DNA of 64,000 nucleotides from an uncultured Granulosicoccus sp. (GTDB lineage: Bacteria; Pseudomonadota; Gammaproteobacteria; Granulosicoccales; Granulosicoccaceae), in assembly GCA_937991945.1 (NCBI GenBank), contig CALKLO010000011.1, positions 24,344-88,343 of the forward strand. The letters are read 5' to 3'. The notes under the pieces are model-generated. The model was not told the origin of the DNA and made no database searches. It saw only the letters and a program-made list of their open reading frames with translations. Shown piece by piece: positions 27,118 to 36,339 of the stretch (positions are counted from its first letter, which is position 1; each line of letters opens with the position of its first letter). The translations under genes were made by a program, and so were the position numbers.

Positions 27118-29152
27118 TAAGCCTAGCGCACCTCCCAAACCGCAGCTACCCACGTTGGGTGGTGCGGTTACGGGTAGAGTTAAAGCTACTTGGGGCTCTT
27201 CTACGAGCTACCAATCCGCTACCCCCTCCGCCGTCATATGGCCTGGGGGTAGTTTTCGTTTTAGCGCCAGTAGAATAGCCAGTACGCGCCAGCTCAGAAA
27301 TACCGCGGTACACCCTACTCTAAATTCAATACCGTTTCCTGAAGTCCAGTATCGTAAGCATGTACCAGGCGCGCCACGCCGCAGCCGTCACAGCGTACTG
27401 ACGGATTCACCGGCACGACAAACCTACAAGGAACAACAGCGTCACCGACACCTGTCTCTGTCCAACGGTATCTGGGCGTCAATACGAGGCTGGCCACTCG
27501 TCGCCTTAATCGTCGCGTTCATTGTTTGTTTACCTATCTTTTCAGTGTTGTACTTAGCACTGAATCCTGAAGAAAATATCTGGCCACATCTGTGGGACAC
27601 AGTGCTCCTGCGCTATATATCAAACACCCTCATGCTGATGACAGGCGTGGCTGTTGGCACATTGTGTATAGGCGTTAGCACGGCATGGCTGGTCACACGC
27701 TATGAGTTTCCGGGTCGCTCTATTTTTAACTGGGCACTACTACTCCCGTTTGCCGTACCTGCATACGTCATCGCCTACATCTATACAGACCTACTCGAAT
27801 TTGCAGGCCCCGTGCAAAGCGCATTAAGAGCAACATTTGGCTGGAAACTGGCCAATGAATATTGGTTTCCTAGCATTCGCTCCTTACCCGGAGCCATAAC
27901 CATGATGGTTCTGGTTTTGTACCCTTATGTGTATCTCTTAGCCAGAGCAGCCTTTCTAGAACAGTCTGCCTCCGTGTTAGAAGCTGCGAAAATACTGGGT
28001 GGCTCCTCGCGTAGCCGTTTTTTTCGCATAGCGTTACCCATGGCTCGTCCAGCCATCGTCGTCGGTCTTGCTATGGCCTTGATGGAAACATTAAACGACT
28101 TTGGAACTGTGGATTACTTTGCGGTACGCACACTGACATCGGGGTTGTACGACGTCTGGTTAGGAATGAACAACCTAGGCGGTGGTGCACAAATAGCGTC
28201 ATTATTATTGCTGTTTGTAATGGTGCTTGTGGGCTTAGAAAAAGTCAGCCGACGCCACCGAGAACACTACCAACCCACCGCATCACGATTTCGTAAATTG
28301 AATCGTCGAAAGCTTGTGGGAAAATCAGCGGCCTTTGCCACGATAAGTTGCTTCTTACCGGTACTACTTGGGTTTCTGTTGCCAGCATGGGTGCTGCTCA
28401 ATTACTCCATACGCTACTTCGAACAATCCTATACCGAAGACTTTCGGCAAATAGCCTTAAACTCTGTTGGGCTATCCGCCACTGCGGCAGTTGCAGCCGT
28501 TAGCGTCGGCATACTACTCAGCTACAGCCAACGCCTCAGGCCCACTCGGTTACTGAAAACCAGTGTGAATATTTCCAGCCTGGGTTACGCCGTACCGGGT
28601 GCTGTTCTAGCGATTGGCGTCATCATCCCATTTGCGGCAATCGACAATGGCATTGATGCCTTCATGCGAAGCCAATTCGATATATCCACAGGTCTATTGC
28701 TCAGCGGCACTGTCTTCGCTTTAGTGTTTGCCTATACGGTACGTTTTCTAGCCGTGGCCTACGGTTCCGTGGATGCCAGCATGAAAAAAATCAGCCCTCA
28801 TATGGATGATGCAGCACGATCTCTAGGGCACTCTTCTTTAACCATATTGTCGCGTATTCATTTGCCATTAATGAAAAGTGGCATCTTAACCGCTGCTCTG
28901 GTTGTGTTCGTAGACTGCATGAAAGAGCTGCCCGCAACGTTAGTACTTAGGCCATTCAATTTCGATACGCTGGCCACGCATGTCTATCAATTTGCATCCG
29001 ATGAGCTTATTGGAGAGGCTGCACTAGGCTCGTTGTTGATCGTTCTTGTCGGTTTGGTGCCTGTGGTCTTACTCACGGTCAGTATCGATCGCTCACAAGA
29101 ATTAAAAGCTGCAGGTATTTCAACGGTTGGTACATCTAGCCACGCGACGTAG
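27107..29152 (+). CDS. Ferric-iron ABC transporter permease (FbpB type), start uncertain
   Basis: This is a two-module permease with about twelve membrane helices. Each half has an EAA loop (EAAKILGGSSRSRFFRIALP and DDAARSLGHSSLTILSRIHLP), and PAYVIAY and GRSIFNW motifs are typical of FbpB/SfuB. The frame opens at ATG 27107, but the first 115 or so residues are Ser/Thr/Arg/Pro-rich, unlike the family, and span a terminator-like hairpin. Homologues start shortly before the first helix, here near base 27420-27470. No in-frame ATG, GTG or TTG exists there, only CTG at 27452 and 27458. No partner ATPase gene is in the window. Confidence 0.8.
   Translation: MTADKPSAPPKPQLPTLGGAVTGRVKATWGSSTSYQSATPSAVIWPGGSFRFSASRIASTRQLRNTAVHPTLNSIPFPEVQYRKHVPGAPRRSRHSVLTDSPARQTYKEQQRHRHLSLSNGIWASIRGWPLVALIVAFIVCLPIFSVLYLALNPEENIWPHLWDTVLLRYISNTLMLMTGVAVGTLCIGVSTAWLVTRYEFPGRSIFNWALLLPFAVPAYVIAYIYTDLLEFAGPVQSALRATFGWKLANEYWFPSIRSLPGAITMMVLVLYPYVYLLARAAFLEQSASVLEAAKILGGSSRSRFFRIALPMARPAIVVGLAMALMETLNDFGTVDYFAVRTLTSGLYDVWLGMNNLGGGAQIASLLLLFVMVLVGLEKVSRRHREHYQPTASRFRKLNRRKLVGKSAAFATISCFLPVLLGFLLPAWVLLNYSIRYFEQSYTEDFRQIALNSVGLSATAAVAAVSVGILLSYSQRLRPTRLLKTSVNISSLGYAVPGAVLAIGVIIPFAAIDNGIDAFMRSQFDISTGLLLSGTVFALVFAYTVRFLAVAYGSVDASMKKISPHMDDAARSLGHSSLTILSRIHLPLMKSGILTAALVVFVDCMKELPATLVLRPFNFDTLATHVYQFASDELIGEAALGSLLIVLVGLVPVVLLTVSIDRSQELKAAGISTVGTSSHAT
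27219..27262 (+). terminator. Strong hairpin plus T-rich tract between iron-binding protein and permease
   Basis: CTACCCCC (27219-27226) pairs perfectly with GGGGGTAG (27245-27252). An inner GCC/GGC pairing extends the stem, and TTTTCGTTTT follows at once. This is the form of an intrinsic terminator or attenuator. It would let the binding protein be made in excess of the permease. It lies inside the annotated permease frame, which argues that this part of the frame is not translated. Confidence 0.7.
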
Positions 29153-29153
29153 T

Positions 29154-29171
29154 ATTGCCGTGTGTGGCAAT
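29154..29171. terminator. Short hairpin between convergent genes
   Basis: ATTGCC (29154-29159) and GGCAAT (29166-29171) form a 6-bp stem with a GTGTGT loop, in the 20-base gap between the iron permease and the convergent fusion gene. There is no T-run. Weak candidate. Confidence 0.3.
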
Positions 29172-29172
29172 T

Positions 29173-31560
29173 CTAAGCGGCCCTATTGATAGGTTTGTAC
29201 TCATCCGGGGCTGCCGATGAAACTACGTCGATGTTTCGGCTACTGGTACCAGGCACCTTACGAAGACCCTGTTTTACACTCAGTTGGTAATCATATTCAA
29301 GCAAACCAACGGTATCGTTGTTAAAGACGACATCTAGAGCCCAATCGATGACGACTCGTAGCTTCCTCTCCAAGCTTGGCAGCGTACTGATATAACGATG
29401 CCTGTTGAGCAACCAACCTAGTGCACTGGGTAGCGCTACGCCACGCCACGTCGCCACAGAATACCGACCCATATAGCATTCATATAGCGATTTTTTAATC
29501 GTTTTAAGGTTTTTCGTTTTTAGAGATTGTGAGCTTGCCCAGGCATTGAATGCGGCTAAACGTGCTTGCTCCAGTTGCAACGATAATCGTCGTTGTGGGT
29601 TTTTCCTCAGCGTTTCTGAATAAGACGCCAGCCAGACTTTTTCTGACAGTGCGAATGACAAGTTAGAGTTTCGTATTTCATGGGGCATGTTGCTCGCATC
29701 TTTAAACGTCGGAAGCACGTCACGTGTTTGCAAATTGATGACAACATCCATCGCGATAGCTTTACCGTTCAGAAGCCTTAACGAATCTGAGCAGAGAGTG
29801 GCTACACGTTTTGCATCAACCACCTTTATTTTTCGTTTACTAAAATGCTTAGCTCTAAGCCTGAGAATCGTTTCACTCATATTCCGCCGATCTTCTTCAT
29901 GCTCTAAAATCACCACGTTGACACTGGCTGAGCGAGCTATACCACGCTCTGTTTTGAGCATTTCCAACAAAGCATGTACTTCCATGGCTAGCGCTGATCC
30001 ACGCTCTCCACCGCCATATATGGCTACCTTGAATGGCCGAACCGATGTATGCCATTCACCACTTCTACCAATAAGAAAACCTAAGAGTTGCTGTTTCAGC
30101 TGTAGTGCATCAACCACACTCGACAAATGAGCAACACCTTCCGAATCAGTCGCACTTTCACTGGATCGATCGACCTCAGGCTCATTGGCAACAATCAACT
30201 GGTCATATGATAGAGTTCTGGAGGCACCACCCGGACCGCTGAATGATAGGGTTTTATCCATTGTATCGATAGTTTGCGTTTTGCCTAACACTAGGTGTGT
30301 ACGCTCCAGCACCTTCGACAAAGGATTAATTAACGTGGTGGGCTGCACTGCGCCCGACACCACCTCAGGCAACATACTAGTGAACTGTATGTCCGAGCGA
30401 TGACTCAGTACCGATACACGGACGTTACTACTATGCGGCAGTATTTTTTCTAGGTATTGCGCTGCTGCGACACTGCCTATTGAATTACCAACAATCACAA
30501 TATGTGCAGCAGCATCGGTAGCAGATCGTTTACGCCATTGCCCATTTCCGTTGAATAGAAAAGAAATTGCCACGCCGTAGTACAACATATGCGACGTCAA
30601 AGTTTCTGCATCGGATAAACAGATGGCAAAAAATATAAATGCACCAATAAGCACTACTGACAAAAATCTTAACAAAACACCAAAGATGACCAATAAACCA
30701 ATAGAAACCTCAACAGCTGCAATAATCAGCACGAACACATCTGGTCTTAATCCCAATATTGGCAGATCATGCACATCGATTATTGCCAACATCAAGTTAG
30801 GCTGCATGACTTTAAAATATATCGCCAGGAATAAAAAATTACACCCTGCAAGCACCCTTAATAAAAACTGAGCTCGGCTAATCGATGCATTCTCTACGAG
30901 CTTAAGGCAAAATCTGCGTATAAAACTAGGTACAGGCATTGGGACAAAATAGCTTCCACCGCCTGCAAAAAATAAGTAAAGCGCAACACCTGCATACACG
31001 GGAGCGTACGCCACTGCAGCCATACCCGTTAAATAGAGCGCAAAACCCACTAGCATCAAACACGCTATTGCAGCACCACGTACGTATAGCCCTATAATAA
31101 GAGAGATAGCAATGGATACCTCTGCCCAGCGAAGCCACTGCCAACCTAGCGGTAGTTCACTGATGAGAATGTCTGGCGCGAGTAAAGTCGGGTGACTCCA
31201 AACCTCATTACCAAACCGTGGCTCAACAGCCAAGGCAGAGGACATCAATACCCAACTTAAACAGGCTCTAAGCACGACAGCACTGTAAGGCCTCATACCG
31301 CGCATTTTCGCGCGGAACAGTGGGAAAAGTTCGTTAGCACCCCGCTGGTGTAATTTAAACAGAAGCCCGTTAATCAGTAACGCGATAACAATGGTGAGCA
31401 CCGTTGGAAGTGTCAGGCTTGTATATGTCTCAGGAAGTGGCTTGTTACTCCAATCACCCACAACGTCCTTGGTTAGCACCCACATTTCATGAGCCAACAC
31501 ACTCGAAGGTACAAGTGTCAGCAGCACTAAGTAACTGGGTATAGTAAGACGCGATTTCAT
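29173..31560 (-). CDS. Fusion of DoxX-like membrane region with an NDH-2-like flavoprotein domain
   Basis: Numbering from ATG 31560 (795 residues; GTG 31590 is an alternative). Residues 1-24 look like a signal peptide. About 50-340 form eight to ten membrane helices in two DoxX-like blocks. About 350-650 resemble type II NADH dehydrogenases: a Rossmann start HIVIVGNSIGS, then FTSMLPEVVSG, and a second dinucleotide fold VAIYGGGERGSALAMEV. Two flavin motifs are changed. The strand that normally ends in A-x-G-S reads LIVANEPE, and the usual FAD-binding G-D near the end reads VWLASYSE. It may bind nucleotide without normal activity. Its function is unknown, and I know of no characterised protein with this architecture. 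Confidence 0.7.
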   Translation of the reverse strand: MKSRLTIPSYLVLLTLVPSSVLAHEMWVLTKDVVGDWSNKPLPETYTSLTLPTVLTIVIALLINGLLFKLHQRGANELFPLFRAKMRGMRPYSAVVLRACLSWVLMSSALAVEPRFGNEVWSHPTLLAPDILISELPLGWQWLRWAEVSIAISLIIGLYVRGAAIACLMLVGFALYLTGMAAVAYAPVYAGVALYLFFAGGGSYFVPMPVPSFIRRFCLKLVENASISRAQFLLRVLAGCNFLFLAIYFKVMQPNLMLAIIDVHDLPILGLRPDVFVLIIAAVEVSIGLLVIFGVLLRFLSVVLIGAFIFFAICLSDAETLTSHMLYYGVAISFLFNGNGQWRKRSATDAAAHIVIVGNSIGSVAAAQYLEKILPHSSNVRVSVLSHRSDIQFTSMLPEVVSGAVQPTTLINPLSKVLERTHLVLGKTQTIDTMDKTLSFSGPGGASRTLSYDQLIVANEPEVDRSSESATDSEGVAHLSSVVDALQLKQQLLGFLIGRSGEWHTSVRPFKVAIYGGGERGSALAMEVHALLEMLKTERGIARSASVNVVILEHEEDRRNMSETILRLRAKHFSKRKIKVVDAKRVATLCSDSLRLLNGKAIAMDVVINLQTRDVLPTFKDASNMPHEIRNSNLSFALSEKVWLASYSETLRKNPQRRLSLQLEQARLAAFNAWASSQSLKTKNLKTIKKSLYECYMGRYSVATWRGVALPSALGWLLNRHRYISTLPSLERKLRVVIDWALDVVFNNDTVGLLEYDYQLSVKQGLRKVPGTSSRNIDVVSSAAPDEYKPINRAA

Positions 31561-31753
31561 CAGCAGTTGATCAGATCTATTTCGAAGCACAAGTAGAACA
31601 ATCCTATGCAGCGTTTATCGGAAAAACGATCTGAATCTGTAGTGAGATAACCTGCAGCTAACTCTGCCTCTTATGGCTAATAACCCGCTATAAATATGGC
31701 TATTTTCGTGCCGAGCAGTACACTATACAAAACCGTCTAGCGCTGGACTATCT

Positions 31754-33796
31754 ATGACAGATCAATCGCAAGGTAACACTCAACATCCCAGAGATGTCCA
31801 GATCATAGAGCATCAAATTATTGTGATGCCGGATGGTTGCGAGCTTTCAGCGCGTATTTGGTTACCTGAAGATGCCGCATTGTCACCCGTTCCTGCCATC
31901 GTCGAGCATCTTCCTTACCGTAAACGAGACGGTACGATAGTGCGTGACTGTATGAACCACCCGTGGTTTGCAAGCCATGGCTACGCATGCATCAGAGTCG
32001 ATATGCGAGGTAACGGTGACTCCCAAGGCCTCATGCTCGATGAATACACACAGCAGGAATTACAGGATGCATGCGATGTTATTCAATGGGCCACACAACA
32101 AGAGTGGTGTACTGGCGCTGTCGGCATGATGGGAATTTCGTGGGGAGGCTTCAACGCACTGCAAGTAGCAAGTATGCAACCGCCTGCGTTAAAAGCCATA
32201 GTAACGGTTTGCTCAACCGTCGACCGCTTTGCCGACGACATACACTTTAAAGGCGGATGCTTGCTTGGCGAAAATATAGGCTGGGCAGCTAACATGTTGT
32301 CTTACTCATCGCGCCCGCCAGATCCCATGTTGGTTGGAGACCAATGGCGTACGCTTTGGCTTTCTCGACTCGAGAACATGCCGTTCCTTGCAACCACCTG
32401 GATCGGTAATCAAGCACGCGATGCCTATTGGAAACATGGCTCAGTATGCGAAGACTACTCAGCTATAAAAGCTGCTGTGCTGACAATCGGTGGATGGCAC
32501 GATGGGTATCGCAATACGATCTCACATTTGGTTGAAAATCTAGAGTCACCGGTTAAGGGTATTGTCGGACCTTGGATACACAAATACCCTCACTACGCTG
32601 CCCCAGCCCCTCAAATCGGATTTTTACAAGAATCCCTTCGGTGGTGGGATCACTGGTTGAAAGGTATGGACAATGACGTTAAAACCTTACCAGCCTATCG
32701 TGCCTATCTAATGGACGCACTGCCTCCCGCGCCTTGGTATGACGAACGCCCCGGTCGGTGGATAGCCGAAGACGCTTGGCCCTCTCCTCATAGTGCTAGT
32801 CGACAGTACACCGCACGACACAGTGCCAATGGATTGATGACACTGGCAACTGATGCATTAGGCTCACAGGGCCTGCTTAATATAAAAATAAACAGCCCAG
32901 CACATTGCGGAACACAAACCGGTGAGTACTTCCCCTTTACGTTTGGCCCTGAACTGCCAGATGATCAGCGTAGCGACGATAACCTAAGTTGCTGCTTTGA
33001 TACCACACCCACTGACACTGCCATGAACATTGTCGGTGCACCTAGCGTTAGCTTCCTATGCAGTTCGGATCAACCTTTCGCACAACTTATTGTTCGTCTG
33101 TGCGATGTCATGCCCGATGGCCGTTCATCTCTGATTACTCTGGGTATGCTGAACTTAACCCATGCTGTTTCACATGAGTTTCCAACACAGCTAGGCAACG
33201 GCCAACACATTCACGCTAACATCAACCTTGATCAAATCGCTTATAGACTTCCCGCGGGTCATAAGCTTCGGCTGGCAGTTTCTACTAGCTACTGGCCATT
33301 TGTTTGGCCATCGCCCGAAGCCTCAACCGTTACCCTATTCAACGCAAGTTTGGAGCTACCACTTCGCCCCGATAAAACCCTTGAAGACGAGTGCGCGTTT
33401 GACCCACCAGAGACCGCCGACGGGTGGAAACATGAGGTTATTCGGCCAAGTCACTCAACAAGAGAACGTACGGTAGATTCGAAAACCGGCATACACACCA
33501 CGCTTATTCATAACGATTTTGGCGAAAATAAGGATCTTGATCATCTATTAGTCAGCGGTAGTTCTGTCACTGAGAAATTCGCTATTCATCCAGATACCCC
33601 TCAGTCAGCGACCGCTGACATCACTTGGCAGCAAACGTTAAGCCGTAATGATTGGCATATTAAGACAACGGCGATTATGCACATGCACGCCGATGCTCAA
33701 TGGTTCTACATCACAGGTTCACTGAGTGCTTGGGAAAACAAAGCACTCGTGTTTGAACGTCACTATGATGAAAAAGTGCAACGCCGCTTTGTGTAG
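31754..33796 (+). CDS. CocE/NonD-family serine hydrolase
   Basis: This 680-residue protein of the cocaine esterase/X-Pro dipeptidyl-peptidase group starts with an alpha/beta-hydrolase domain. The nucleophile is S129 in GISWGG, and a likely acid and histidine are in GGWHDGYRNT and GPWIHKYPHY. An all-beta C-terminal domain starts at about residue 390. No signal peptide is seen. Members hydrolyse esters, amides or acylated antibiotics and the natural substrate is rarely known. It has its own promoter region of about 190 bases shared with the divergent fusion gene. It is convergent with the peptide transporter ATPase, which encourages a peptide or amide substrate, but only as a guess. Confidence 0.88.
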   Translation: MTDQSQGNTQHPRDVQIIEHQIIVMPDGCELSARIWLPEDAALSPVPAIVEHLPYRKRDGTIVRDCMNHPWFASHGYACIRVDMRGNGDSQGLMLDEYTQQELQDACDVIQWATQQEWCTGAVGMMGISWGGFNALQVASMQPPALKAIVTVCSTVDRFADDIHFKGGCLLGENIGWAANMLSYSSRPPDPMLVGDQWRTLWLSRLENMPFLATTWIGNQARDAYWKHGSVCEDYSAIKAAVLTIGGWHDGYRNTISHLVENLESPVKGIVGPWIHKYPHYAAPAPQIGFLQESLRWWDHWLKGMDNDVKTLPAYRAYLMDALPPAPWYDERPGRWIAEDAWPSPHSASRQYTARHSANGLMTLATDALGSQGLLNIKINSPAHCGTQTGEYFPFTFGPELPDDQRSDDNLSCCFDTTPTDTAMNIVGAPSVSFLCSSDQPFAQLIVRLCDVMPDGRSSLITLGMLNLTHAVSHEFPTQLGNGQHIHANINLDQIAYRLPAGHKLRLAVSTSYWPFVWPSPEASTVTLFNASLELPLRPDKTLEDECAFDPPETADGWKHEVIRPSHSTRERTVDSKTGIHTTLIHNDFGENKDLDHLLVSGSSVTEKFAIHPDTPQSATADITWQQTLSRNDWHIKTTAIMHMHADAQWFYITGSLSAWENKALVFERHYDEKVQRRFV

Positions 33797-33821
33797 TGCC
33801 AGTATTATCTGTATAGAAAAT

Positions 33822-35429
33822 CTATGCGCGCTCTTTTAAAAGCGTACTAAGCCAATCGGGGTCCATCTCAGGCACCGACGATAACAACAGCTCGGTGTAG
33901 GCTGGATGTGGCGGTGACAGAATGTCGCTTTTCAGCCCCTGCTCAACAACCTCTCCCTGATACATCACAACAATTTCGTCAGAGATCGCTTTGACAGTGG
34001 CTATGTCGTGAGTGATAAACAAATAACTGATTCCGAACTCTTGCTGCAAACGTAATAGCAGCTGGAGTATGCCCTCTTGCACAATTTGATCGAGGGCAGA
34101 AGTCACTTCATCGCAAATAATGACATCAGGCTCTGCCGCTAATGCTCGCGCAATACACACTCGCTGTTTCTGACCTCCAGATAACTCCGACGGATACCGA
34201 TCTAAAAACGATTCATCGAGCTCAATCATTGTCAACAACTCAAGAACCCGTTGTTCACGCGCAGCACCGCTCAAACCTAAGTAGAACTCTAAGGGTCTAC
34301 CAATAATTTCATCGACCGTTTGCCGCGGATTCATGGCGGTATCAGCCATCTGATAAATCATTTGAATGCGCTGAAGCTGACTTTGCGTACGAGACTTAAG
34401 CCCTGACGGGAGTGCCTCACCATTGAACTGCACGGTGCCCGCAGTTGGTGGTAACAATCCAGTTATTACTCTAGCGGCCGTGGACTTTCCTGACCCCGAC
34501 TCCCCAACGACAGCAACCGTTTTACCGCGTGGTAAATTGATAGAGACGTTATGTAAAACTTTGCTTGAACCGTATGCCGCATCTATCCCTTGCATGGATA
34601 ACACAATGTCCTCACCCTTCTCTTCTGTCTTTTCGAGTGCACGCACTGACCACAGGGAACGCGTATAAGCCTCTTTAGGCGACTCAAGCATGACTCGTGT
34701 TTCAGCCTCCTCTACTTCTTCTCCATAGCGCAGCACTTTAATGTCATCGGCCATTTGCGCAACTACGGCAAGGTCATGGGTGATGTAGATCGCCGCAGCC
34801 CCATAGTGCTCCACAATTTTTCGCATAGCTGACAAGACCTCAACCTGAGTGGTCACATCGAGTGCCGTTGTCGGCTCGTCAAAAATAATTAAATCTGGAC
34901 GCGACGACATTGCCATGGCCGTCATGACGCGCTGTAACTGTCCACCTGACACTTGATGTGGGTAGCGCTCACCGATATTAGATGCATCGGGAAGTTGTAG
35001 GGATTCATAAAGGGCAATTGCATCGCTGCGCGATTCGTCACGGCTACTGATACCAGCACGTACTGTTGCCTCACAGGTTTGATCAATAAGCCTGTGCGCA
35101 GGATTAAATGCGGCAGCCGCTGACTGCGCGACATAAGCAATACGAGTCCCCCAAAAAGCGCGCTTTTCAGTTTCTGACAGCGCTATAAGCTCAGTGCCAT
35201 TGAAATGAACAGTGCCTTGGGTAAAACGGCAGCCGGGTCGTACAAATCCCATTGCAGCTAAACCGAGTGTGGATTTTCCTGCACCCGATTCACCTATTAC
35301 GCCCAACACCTGCCCGCGTTTAAGCGTTAGATCCACGCCCTTGATAATGGGGTGCCACTGCTCGTCTGCAAAACCCTCAATATGAACGTTTCGCATTTCC
35401 AGCAACACATCGTTGTGCTCAATGCTCAT
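33822..35429 (-). CDS. Dipeptide/oligopeptide-type ABC transporter, two fused ATPase domains
   Basis: This 535-residue protein fuses DppD-like and DppF-like ATPases. The first domain has GESGAGKST, VSGGQLQRV and DLIIFDEPT. The second has GESGSGKST, LSGGQKQRV and VIICDEVTSALD. Both sets of ATP-binding motifs are intact. The start overlaps the upstream permease stop by 11 bases. With the two permeases and the divergent binding protein it forms a complete importer of the peptide/nickel/opine family. The cargo cannot be told from the ATPase. Confidence 0.94.
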   Translation of the reverse strand: MSIEHNDVLLEMRNVHIEGFADEQWHPIIKGVDLTLKRGQVLGVIGESGAGKSTLGLAAMGFVRPGCRFTQGTVHFNGTELIALSETEKRAFWGTRIAYVAQSAAAAFNPAHRLIDQTCEATVRAGISSRDESRSDAIALYESLQLPDASNIGERYPHQVSGGQLQRVMTAMAMSSRPDLIIFDEPTTALDVTTQVEVLSAMRKIVEHYGAAAIYITHDLAVVAQMADDIKVLRYGEEVEEAETRVMLESPKEAYTRSLWSVRALEKTEEKGEDIVLSMQGIDAAYGSSKVLHNVSINLPRGKTVAVVGESGSGKSTAARVITGLLPPTAGTVQFNGEALPSGLKSRTQSQLQRIQMIYQMADTAMNPRQTVDEIIGRPLEFYLGLSGAAREQRVLELLTMIELDESFLDRYPSELSGGQKQRVCIARALAAEPDVIICDEVTSALDQIVQEGILQLLLRLQQEFGISYLFITHDIATVKAISDEIVVMYQGEVVEQGLKSDILSPPHPAYTELLLSSVPEMDPDWLSTLLKERA

Positions 35430-36339
35430 CTTTTAAACCGCTTGAGGTGTGCAGGAACCAGTCGACCACAAAATTCACCGCCACCGTTAACAGTGCGATT
35501 GCCGCAGCAGGTAGTAATGGAGTCAGCCCAGCCTTGATATCGTACTGTGCAAATTGAATGAGTGATGCGTTCTCGCGGACCATGGATCCCCAATCAGCCG
35601 TTGGCGGTTGAATACCAACGCCCAAAAAGGATAAGGCGGCGATGGTTAAAAAAACAAACGAAAAGCGCAAACCAAATTCGGCAATAAGTGGCGGCATGAT
35701 GTTGGGCAGTATTTCCCGCCGCATAATCCAGCCGATTTTTTCTCCGCGCAACTTCGCGGCCTCTACGTAATCCATGACCACCACATTGATGGCAACAGCG
35801 CGTGTTAGTCGAAACACACGCGTGGAATCTAGTATCGCGATGATAACGATCAAACTCGTTACCGTAGAACCAAAAATAGACAGCAGCATCAATGCAAAAA
35901 TCAATGAAGGAATGGCCATCAAAACGTCAACCGCACGGCTTAGTATTTGATCCAACCAACTTCGATTAATGGCAGCGACTAGACCTAACCCGCCCCCTAT
36001 AGCAAACGATAACAACGTCGTTACAAAAGCAATACCCATGGTGTTGCGAGCACCGTAAATTAAACGGGTAAATATATCGCGTCCAATTTGATCTGTGCCA
36101 AATCGATGCGCCTCCTCCCAAGGACCAAACGGTGCGGGGAAAATCTCAGCCTCACCATAGGGCGCTAGTAGTGGTGCGAACAGCGCAACAACAATATAGG
36201 CACTGAGAACAATGAGACCGAACCACGCAGACACAGGCGCTTTTTTCAAAGCCAGCCAGATGCGTTCAAGTCGACCTCTACGTTTTCTTACAACGGCAAC
36301 TTCGGCTGCCGCTGCGTACGATTCTGGTGCCTCGTTCAT
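35419..36339 (-). CDS. Dipeptide-type ABC transporter permease (DppC-like)
   Basis: This 306-residue membrane protein has a cytoplasmic N-terminal extension, a first helix near residue 40, and the region HRFGTDQIGRDIFTRLIYGAR that marks DppC/OppC permeases. The EAA loop reads YVEAAKLRGEKIGWIMRREILP. ATG 36339 overlaps the DppB-like stop by four bases. Confidence 0.94.
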   Translation of the reverse strand: MNEAPESYAAAAEVAVVRKRRGRLERIWLALKKAPVSAWFGLIVLSAYIVVALFAPLLAPYGEAEIFPAPFGPWEEAHRFGTDQIGRDIFTRLIYGARNTMGIAFVTTLLSFAIGGGLGLVAAINRSWLDQILSRAVDVLMAIPSLIFALMLLSIFGSTVTSLIVIIAILDSTRVFRLTRAVAINVVVMDYVEAAKLRGEKIGWIMRREILPNIMPPLIAEFGLRFSFVFLTIAALSFLGVGIQPPTADWGSMVRENASLIQFAQYDIKAGLTPLLPAAAIALLTVAVNFVVDWFLHTSSGLKDEH

